Source of the DNA: Candidatus Nanohalarchaeota archaeon | GTDB taxonomy: Archaea > EX4484-52 > B79-G9 | Assembly: GCA_030635525.1 (NCBI GenBank) | Contig: DAOVYR010000009.1 | Location: 1 to 12,401 of the forward strand | Direction: 5' to 3' | Length of the DNA stretch: 12,401 nt | In this document: piece by piece, positions 8,901 to 12,401 of the stretch | Layout of the letters: the number at the start of each line of letters is the position of its first letter | How positions within the stretch are numbered: the stretch's first letter is position 1 | The notes under the pieces: model-generated | Databases searched by the model: none | Told to the model about the DNA's origin: nothing | What the model saw: the letters and a program-made list of their open reading frames with translations, nothing else | Translations under genes and position numbers: made by a program

Positions 8901-8920
8901 TTTTTCATGATTATCATCAT
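5903..8920 (-). CDS. Giant anchored surface protein with NodB-type polysaccharide deacetylase domain
   Basis: About 1005 aa, probably exported. Seen in order: N-terminal hydrophobic signal (about 20-38); NodB-like deacetylase domain (about 98-340) with FRDDD at 105-108, HGNGH at 169-173, TPPF at 209-212 and LHHH at 291-294, so the metal Asp/His/His set and catalytic motifs look present; an Ig-like segment (about 342-432); three Cys-rich cassettes (433-585); a further beta-rich region; and a segment ending WANVSHFSTYGV (about 799-810), typical of archaeal surface proteins. A Cys-rich knot follows (about 822-866), then a Ser/Gly linker, and a membrane helix at 966-981 with a basic tail. Many NxS/T sequons suggest N-glycosylation. 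Known: such domains (DUF2334-like) remove acetyl groups from glycans; the substrate here is unknown. The start at 8920 is set by a TATA box 26 nt upstream; ATG 8908 and 8974 are alternatives. Convergent with the aspartate kinase, 23 bp apart. Confidence 0.8.
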   Translation of the reverse strand: MMIIMKKIISNKNNVPGLSSLCLIVFVMSSFSAIVNTEAVTYEMWNQPDKEASDEYGIFVPQKVEPFTEVAEWINTKESDSISLQTNGNDVSDLPAENKKFIVFRDDDIAPFWSFNTIFNITETFRNRNVPHVMALIPIPYGREISSDVILGEYLNSIKNDPNIEFALHGNGHSENEFGNLSVSEASFRIAEGLEIIETLTGVRPVTFTPPFHAYNNNTLTALRENNVPIISSGTDDIYRGVAFREIDGISHLPATTDFYNWGEDRYNTADEIRTSCEYAMSVYDRCVILLHHHQFNDPYENPDPSKIQVLTDVLDWAKEKENSGAVDIVRFKDLIANIPPISPFNITISSPTPKTYYTDAIDLNVTTSEVLLNLSYNIDSGDEILLCSDCDASNSTLNLDLLNDGIHTLSVTGISYFMVDVSESIVFNLDLCVPEWYEINTTCKKNNEMTGYYVDENDCYAKTNLESDNDIPEENTYPCDFCTPIWTEINTTCKKNDAMIGYYIDEQDCYAQTNLESDNDIPEENTYSCDYCTPNWICSEYDECSENETQSCISFEDHNSCYEITKLESDNLGIPENVNRSCNQIAPSVIINEPEATEYLSQYITLNVSTDVITDCSYTLNGAGTITLFKDTDNGVQIITADLGTNRLNMSCTDIYGNTNDSALILFDVVRAVYENNFDFVSDAVTSIDSPSNDIFLDISTDNNISNSSINITETLFNPTNSSFGVVKIGKYIRIDADEKLESNITSALIRIFYEKEELDIDESSLAVYWFNESNSEWVKLLESMDWVYGAGVNTTAGYVWANVSHFSTYGVGGKIPDGGSCSNALECIGGYCVHGTCRSQNTYCGDTHCDSGETCSSCNLDCDCYSGSSSGSRTVFAPKDLNITFNESIDDIPVEIEQNDIPTYTMDNTSIQENLSELEYMQQGELNNTKRPRIIRNIKNETDSEPNNLVTPTGAYLQSYSYPIFVVVTITIILLVYLFIKSRKSEDKDKSSQKKPKNIQLYK
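7166..7624 (-). repeat. Three tandem Cys-rich cassettes inside the surface deacetylase
   Basis: Units at 7475-7624, 7325-7474 (50 codons each) and 7166-7324 (53 codons, diverged). Each begins Cys-x-Pro-x-Trp, has internal Cys pairs and a conserved LESDN..IPE stretch, and ends with a Cys. The first two units share a run of 47 identical bases (7337-7383 against 7487-7533) and differ at about 24 of 150 positions by my count, indicating recent duplication or gene conversion. Confidence 0.85.
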
Positions 8921-8940
8921 TTGCACTTTTTGGTGTTTGT

Positions 8941-8951
8941 CTATTTTTATT
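8941..8951 (-). promoter_or_regulatory. TATA-like box for the surface deacetylase gene
   Basis: Minus-strand AATAAAAATAG centred about 26 nt before the ATG at 8920. It lies inside the longest possible frame (ATG 8974), which argues against that upstream start. Confidence 0.4.
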
Positions 8952-8974
8952 GCATCAAGAATTACACCATGCAA

Positions 8975-9300
8975 TTAAAATTCTAAAGATTCCGCTACTC
9001 TATTGAGTGCTGTGAATCCGACAAGTCGTATTCCTGCCGACTCAATCGTAAACGCTTGAGTATAGCAGTATGCGGAATTTGCATGTCAACAACTTTGGCT
9101 ATATTTGTGGGGCATATAAGACATCATGAAATATAGGGGATATTGGTTAATTTCAAGCTCTCTGATTGCTTGATGTCTTTTGTGATGCAATCATAGATGC
9201 CGCCGGTCTATTGACCTGCGGTTGTTGACAAGTCTGGAGTTAGCCAATGGCATGCTGATTCCATGATTTTTCATTATGAAAAAGCTTAGGATTCTCCAAT
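8975..9300 (-). pseudogene. Possible decayed tyrosine recombinase (integrase) C-terminus
   Basis: No intact frame exists. However, one minus-strand frame runs from about 9300 to 8978 with only two internal stops (TGA at 9191-9193 and 9086-9088). Its middle part reads RHQAIRELEINQYPLYFM followed by MSYMPHK. The spacing from the Arg of RH to the His of PH is 23 residues, the same as from R of LRH to H of GH in Xer/phage integrases, and Leu/Ile-type positions between agree. Upstream in frame is SIDRRHL-stop-LHHKRH, like the residues preceding that box. The usual GH is PH here, and the nucleophilic Tyr cannot be assigned. An N-terminal-like piece (SETTIRKSADTLDSLI) occurs in another minus frame around 9460-9505. 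This is a reading by eye; chance is a real alternative. Confidence 0.35.
9200..9221. repeat. Compact GC-rich hairpin
   Basis: CCGC-C-GGTC, loop TATT, GACC-T-GCGG: eight base pairs with one central mismatch and a four-base loop. Function unknown. It lies inside the 10-bp inverted repeat 9084-9093 / 9221-9230. Confidence 0.5.
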
Positions 9301-9543
9301 TTTCACCAATATCCTATGATTTGGTAGCCACGTTAACTATAATGAAACCGAAAAGGATATAACTGTTGTATGTTCCAAACAAGTAATGATGGTGTGTCGC
9401 AGTTATTTGGTTCACGATAGAATCGGATGAGTTGAATATGCTATTAGAGAATTAAAGAGTCCAAAGTGTCTGCGCTTTTCCTGATTGTTGTTTCTGAAAA
9501 TGATTTTACTATCTTTTTTGGTAAGGTGTTACTCTATCGTGTC

Positions 9544-10008
9544 TCAATCAATACTGTAATTCCAGATTTTGTCGCCGATCCAGTGAATGTTTTTTACTGT
9601 TTTTCCCTGCTTTGTGTTGTTCATGTTTTCAGAGTTGTCTAGTGCTGTGCCTACTGCGAGGGCTTTTTTGTTTTTTTCGTCTATTATTATTACTGTGTCG
9701 TCTTTTAAGATGTTTTCATCTATTTTGGTTATACCGGGGCGCATGATGTCGGCGCCGGAACAGACGAACTTTACTGCGCCCATGTCTACTGTGATTCTTT
9801 TGAATTTGTCTTCTTTTCCGTGGATGAATTTCAGGGTCGGGTGGATTTTTTTGTCGTGGTAGAAGAAGGACGGTGTACCTTCTATCAGTATGAGTTCAAG
9901 GTCGTCGTCTTTTAGGTATTCTATTTTTGTGCTTTTGGACAGGTCTGCGCATGGGAACATGCTGTTGATTTTCTTTGTGGTTTTTTTTGAGAGGAAGTAG
10001 CGTTGCAT
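9544..10008 (-). CDS. PUA-domain RNA-binding protein (Tma20/MCT-1-like)
   Basis: 154-aa cytosolic protein with a short basic N-terminal domain and a C-terminal PUA domain. Seen: basic LSKKTTKKI near 6-14; a mixed alpha/beta N-terminal part (about 1-70) containing DDDLELILIEGTPSFF; then VDMGAVKFVCSGADIMRPGI (about 75-94), the PUA signature; DDTVIIIDEKNKKALAVG (about 102-119); and a final GDKIWN. Known: the PUA part resembles archaeal proteins of COG2016, related to eukaryotic MCT-1/Tma20, which bind ribosomes or RNA; the archaeal role is not settled. The frame opens at 10065, but the ATG at 10008 begins the conserved domain and has a TATA box 25 nt upstream, so it is probably leaderless. It is flanked by the recombinase-like relic downstream and the MITE upstream. 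Confidence 0.8.
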   Translation of the reverse strand: MQRYFLSKKTTKKINSMFPCADLSKSTKIEYLKDDDLELILIEGTPSFFYHDKKIHPTLKFIHGKEDKFKRITVDMGAVKFVCSGADIMRPGITKIDENILKDDTVIIIDEKNKKALAVGTALDNSENMNNTKQGKTVKNIHWIGDKIWNYSID

Positions 10009-10030
10009 ACAATCAATTAAGCATCTGAAA

Positions 10031-10036
10031 TATAAA
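10031..10036 (-). promoter_or_regulatory. TATA box of the PUA gene, leaderless
   Basis: Minus-strand TTTATA within ATTTATATTT, centred 25 nt before the ATG at 10008. No Shine-Dalgarno sequence precedes the start, so a leaderless transcript is the simplest reading. Confidence 0.55.
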
Positions 10037-10094
10037 TATTGATTGCCATCATCAGAACTTCTCACGCCTCACAAATTATTTACAGCTCCATACA

Positions 10095-10221
10095 TTAACT
10101 TGACTTTGTCACATTACAGGACGAATCAATTACGGGCGGCGATATGCTACTAAACTGTCTGGAGAAACAAAACCAACATCGTATGCTTGAATGATTGGCT
10201 AATCTGACAAAGTCAAGTTAA
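10095..10221. mobile_element. 127-bp MITE-like element with 22-bp terminal inverted repeats
   Basis: The ends TTAACTTGACTTTGTCA (10095-10111) and TGACAAAGTCAAGTTAA (10205-10221) are perfect 17-bp inverted repeats. After one C/C mismatch four more pairs follow (ATTA 10113-10116 with TAAT 10200-10203), so 21 of 22 positions match. The 83-bp interior encodes no transposase. The repeats begin with TTAA: this may be a TTAA or TA target duplication, with the true ends starting CTTGAC. No other flanking duplication is evident. It fits a non-autonomous MITE. It lies between the radical SAM stop and the PUA promoter and could also fold as a long hairpin in a read-through transcript. Confidence 0.75.
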
Positions 10222-10232
10222 GAACAATAATT

Positions 10233-11102
10233 TTAAACTATTTTTATCATCTCTTTAGGATTCCTTAATAATTTTAAAGGATTTTGTATTGCCCCTGCCA
10301 TGCATCCACAATTTGAACAATCTGCGTTTGCAAAGCATCTTCTTGTTTTCCATGAGACATCAAAGTGTAATACTTCATCACCCCAATGACAAAACCCAAT
10401 ATGATTTGGAAACTCATACCAGTTTATCATTGACTTTGTTAAAAGGAAATGATCAGGATATTTTGATTTTACTCTTTTTAATTCACCAATAATTAATTTT
10501 CTTTTTTCTTTTTCTATAAATAAATTACTTTTTTCTCCTACTGTTGGAGTATAGACATTGCAAACAACACCACGGAAATCATTTTCTTTAGCTATTTTAA
10601 CAACACTTTCAAGCTCTTTATAATTATCTTTCTTTATGGTCATATTAATAACAACACGCTTATCCCCGTTATAGTTATTTATTACTTTAGAAAAAACACC
10701 ATTCCCTCTAATTAAATCATTCGTTTTCTGATTACCATCCAATGAAACATACAACCGATGATCAAATTTACTAGAAATTCTAATAGTTCCATTAGTAATT
10801 ACATGAATAAATGGAAATATTTTGTCTGCAAGCATAAGTACATCTTTTCTGAGTGCTGGTTCGCCCCCGACCAATAGGATAAATCTTATACCTTTTTTAT
10901 GAAGATCATTGAATCTTTTTTTCCACACTTCAAGGGACAATTCCTTTTTTTTAAATTCTTCTTTGCCATTAAAGTGATAACAATGTTTACACCTAAGATT
11001 ACAATTATCTGTCACATCAACTTCAGCAAAATACTTAGTACCAAATATTCTTCTCTTTATTTCTAAAATAATAAGATAAGGCAATAGATACATTTTTTGC
11101 AT
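10233..11102 (-). CDS. Radical SAM protein with C-terminal Cys cluster
   Basis: 289-aa radical SAM enzyme. Seen: CNLRCKHC at 34-41, the CxxxCxxC motif for the [4Fe-4S] cluster that cleaves S-adenosylmethionine; GGEP at 79-82 for SAM binding; ITNG at 102-105; and VSLDG at 119-123 in the barrel. A C-terminal group of five cysteines (238, 256, 262, 265, 267, within RRCFANADCSNCGC) probably binds an auxiliary Fe-S cluster, as in SPASM-like enzymes. The substrate is unknown. The basic, hydrophobic N-terminus (residues 4-20) may contact the membrane. Its codons are by eye much more A/T-rich than those of lysS or the DUF116 genes, which suggests recent acquisition. The gene has its own TATA box 25 nt before the ATG at 11102 and lies next to the MITE. 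ATG 11093 is an alternative start. No peptide substrate gene was found nearby. Confidence 0.85.
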   Translation of the reverse strand: MQKMYLLPYLIILEIKRRIFGTKYFAEVDVTDNCNLRCKHCYHFNGKEEFKKKELSLEVWKKRFNDLHKKGIRFILLVGGEPALRKDVLMLADKIFPFIHVITNGTIRISSKFDHRLYVSLDGNQKTNDLIRGNGVFSKVINNYNGDKRVVINMTIKKDNYKELESVVKIAKENDFRGVVCNVYTPTVGEKSNLFIEKEKRKLIIGELKRVKSKYPDHFLLTKSMINWYEFPNHIGFCHWGDEVLHFDVSWKTRRCFANADCSNCGCMAGAIQNPLKLLRNPKEMIKIV

Positions 11103-11122
11103 AAAGTTATCTGATAGTATAC

Positions 11123-11130
11123 TATATAAA
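11123..11130 (-). promoter_or_regulatory. Strong TATA box of the radical SAM gene
   Basis: Minus-strand TTTATATA, a consensus-like archaeal TATA box centred 25 nt upstream of the ATG at 11102. There is no Shine-Dalgarno sequence, so leaderless transcription is likely. It gives this gene a promoter separate from the upstream DUF116 pair. Confidence 0.6.
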
Positions 11131-11214
11131 AATGTTTCGTTGGATATCTGGTTTTCTTATCTTTCCAAAATTATTCTCTTAAAACGAACCCATTAGACAA
11201 ATAGAGATATTATT

Positions 11215-11835
11215 TCATAACCCCATCTTCATCGCACTGTAAAGCGCTTCTACATCTGTTTTAGTATTATAACAGCCGTCTTTTGTCAGGGGAACGCCAT
11301 ATACAGGGACATTCAGGGGCGCAAGTGAGCGCATTACTTTGTTTATTTCATAATTACAACCGACTCCCAAGATGCCGTCAAACTCCTCGTTTTTCACAAT
11401 GTATTTAACAGCGGAAGAGCCAGTCAGAATATACAATTTGATGCCCAGACTTCCAGCTGTTTTTTTTATTTCTGTGTACGGGCATTTACCACATGATTTG
11501 CACTGTATCCCGTCTCGCGCGCTAGATGCAGGACAATCAAGCGACCTCAAACAATGCGGCGCAAGAAGTATTCTCTTCTTAGCTCTCTTATACTTCTCCT
11601 CACTTGCCATATTTTTCAGCCCAACCATAATCGCATCAAGATTCTTCGTATTTCCAAACCTTGCATAAATTGTTTTTAGGGGCATATAGAAAAAATCAAG
11701 AACATCTGCAGAAAAGGAATATAGTATCACTCTTCTCTTTAGTGCAATATATCCAACAAACAGGGACAATGTCACCAAAACTACAGCAATCCACACACTG
11801 TAAACAATAATCTTTCCCAACAGTTCATACATCAT
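11215..11835 (-). CDS. DUF116 family membrane-anchored Cys-rich protein, copy 1
   Basis: 206-aa protein of DUF116 (PF01976), biochemical role not established. Seen: an N-terminal membrane helix at 8-30, a basic stop KRR, an amphipathic segment FFYMPLK at 48-54, then the soluble domain. Conserved cysteines: APHCLRSLDC (95, 101), CKSCGKC (112, 115, 118), GVGC (160) and KDGC (188). The CxxCGxC group suggests an Fe-S or zinc site facing the cytosol. GVPLTKDGC near 180 is the family's C-terminal motif. The start ATG at 11835 has GAGGT about 9 nt upstream and overlaps the end of copy 2 by 11 bp, so the two are translationally coupled. The downstream radical SAM gene has a separate promoter. Confidence 0.85.
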   Translation of the reverse strand: MMYELLGKIIVYSVWIAVVLVTLSLFVGYIALKRRVILYSFSADVLDFFYMPLKTIYARFGNTKNLDAIMVGLKNMASEEKYKRAKKRILLAPHCLRSLDCPASSARDGIQCKSCGKCPYTEIKKTAGSLGIKLYILTGSSAVKYIVKNEEFDGILGVGCNYEINKVMRSLAPLNVPVYGVPLTKDGCYNTKTDVEALYSAMKMGL

Positions 11836-12401
11836 CAGAACACAACCTCATCTTTCCAATCACATCGTCTACATTCACTGCTGTATTAAAGCACCCGTCC
11901 CTTGAAAGCGGCACGCCTTGTACAGGCATGAACGGCGAGAGTTCGTGCATGGACTCATTTAGCTCGTTGAAGCAGGCTATACCAAGAGCAACTTTTGGCT
12001 TATCCACTTTCATGATTTTCTTAACGAAACTCCCGCCAGGTATTATGTATAATTTATATCCATATTTCTCGCATGCCTTTTTTATATGGGTATAATCACA
12101 CTTGCCGCAGCTAATACATTTATACCCTGTTATCGGATTACAACGCGCCTTGCATTCAGGATGCCTCATGCACTGCGGTCCAATCAATGCCTTATCTTTT
12201 CTACGCGCTATAAACGTATCCAGATTAACAGCATTCCTTATCTCTATCTGTATTTCATCCATGATAGTACTTCGAATCGAAAATATCCTGCATATCTGCT
12301 TGGCAGGAAAATACAGCAAATCAAGGACAAAAAGAACAAAACCAGGAAAGAGAATCTTCTTTTTCTTAAAAGAGTATGCTCCTATACTCATAGCAACAAG
12401 C
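11825..12401 (-). CDS. DUF116 family protein, copy 2 (5' end beyond the window)
   Basis: Paralogue of the downstream gene. An ATG at 12391 gives 188 aa, but the frame stays open to the window edge (codons Leu-Val-Ala), and alignment with copy 1 shows the membrane helix would lie there, so the N-terminus is probably missing. Counting from that ATG: basic KKKK at 9-12, DLLYFPAKQI at 24-33 matching copy 1, and cysteines GPQCMRHPEC (74, 80), a further Cys84, CISCGKC (92, 95, 98), GIAC (140) and RDGC (167). The Cys pattern is shared with copy 1, including CxxCGKC. The 11-bp overlap indicates one operon. Sequence divergence between the copies points to an old duplication rather than a recent one. 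Role unknown; a shared Fe-S-containing membrane complex is possible. Confidence 0.8.
   Translation of the reverse strand, partial: LVAMSIGAYSFKKKKILFPGFVLFVLDLLYFPAKQICRIFSIRSTIMDEIQIEIRNAVNLDTFIARRKDKALIGPQCMRHPECKARCNPITGYKCISCGKCDYTHIKKACEKYGYKLYIIPGGSFVKKIMKVDKPKVALGIACFNELNESMHELSPFMPVQGVPLSRDGCFNTAVNVDDVIGKMRLCSDDV

Larger units (their letters stand above)
8975..9543. other. 569-bp region without an intact gene, rich in short inverted repeats
   Basis: Lies between the surface deacetylase gene and the PUA gene. Besides the recombinase-like relic it holds stem-forming pairs: ACTC/GAGT inside GATTC/GAATC (8988-9018), ACTCAA/TTGAGT (9040-9061), TGTCAACAAC (9084-9093) with GTTGTTGACA (9221-9230), AAGACATCA (9118-9126) with TGATGTCTT (9171-9179), and the hairpin at 9200-9221. 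No tRNA, RNase P or SRP RNA signature was found. Confidence 0.5.

Noticed and set aside
8988..9230. tRNA, RNase P RNA or SRP RNA in the structured spacer
   Set aside because: No tRNA T-loop and acceptor pairing, no RNase P conserved cores and no SRP GGAAGCAGC-type apical loop were found.
10144..10194. Tiny 16-codon frame inside the MITE
   Set aside because: Too short and without a ribosome site or homology clue; may be a scrap of a transposase end but this cannot be shown.

Overview
The window looks like a chromosomal fragment of an archaeon. Four things point that way: a class I lysyl-tRNA synthetase; the archaeal membrane family DUF131/TIGR00304; a Tma20/MCT-1-like PUA protein; and archaeal TATA-like boxes centred about 25-28 nt upstream of many start codons, which suggests leaderless mRNAs. 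A very large sequon-rich, Cys-rich, C-terminally anchored surface protein carrying a NodB-type deacetylase domain is of the kind common in DPANN (Woesearchaeota-like) genomes. That lineage call is an inference. No rRNA, tRNA or CRISPR array was seen.

Layout. Positions 1-1496, minus strand: a three-gene cluster of an acidic Cys-containing hypothetical protein, a 76-aa DUF131 membrane protein and a short VIT/CCC1-like membrane protein. 1512-2032: intergenic, with one long imperfect inverted repeat. 2033-2686, minus: a hypothetical protein ending in an EF-hand-like loop. 2687-2875: divergent promoter region. 2876-5879, plus: lysS and an aspartate kinase gene, 4 nt apart and probably one operon. 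5903-8920, minus, convergent with the kinase: the giant surface deacetylase. 8975-9543: no intact gene; the minus strand reads like a decayed tyrosine-recombinase C-terminus, and the stretch also holds several inverted repeats. 9544-10008, minus: the PUA protein. 10095-10221: a 127-bp MITE-like element with 22-bp terminal inverted repeats. 10233-11102, minus: an AT-rich radical SAM gene with its own strong TATA box. 11215-12401, minus: two overlapping DUF116 paralogues, the upstream one running off the window edge.

Functionally this is a mosaic. There is housekeeping translation (LysRS, PUA protein), amino-acid metabolism (aspartate kinase), small membrane proteins, a large exported enzyme, and probable Fe-S proteins (radical SAM, DUF116 pair). 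The stretch from about 8975 to 11102 has the strongest signs of mobile DNA: a recombinase-like relic, a MITE and an AT-rich gene. I see no clear new defence or metabolic system. The most distinctive items are the MITE, the recombinase relic, the recently duplicated Cys cassettes in the surface deacetylase, and the DUF116 doublet.
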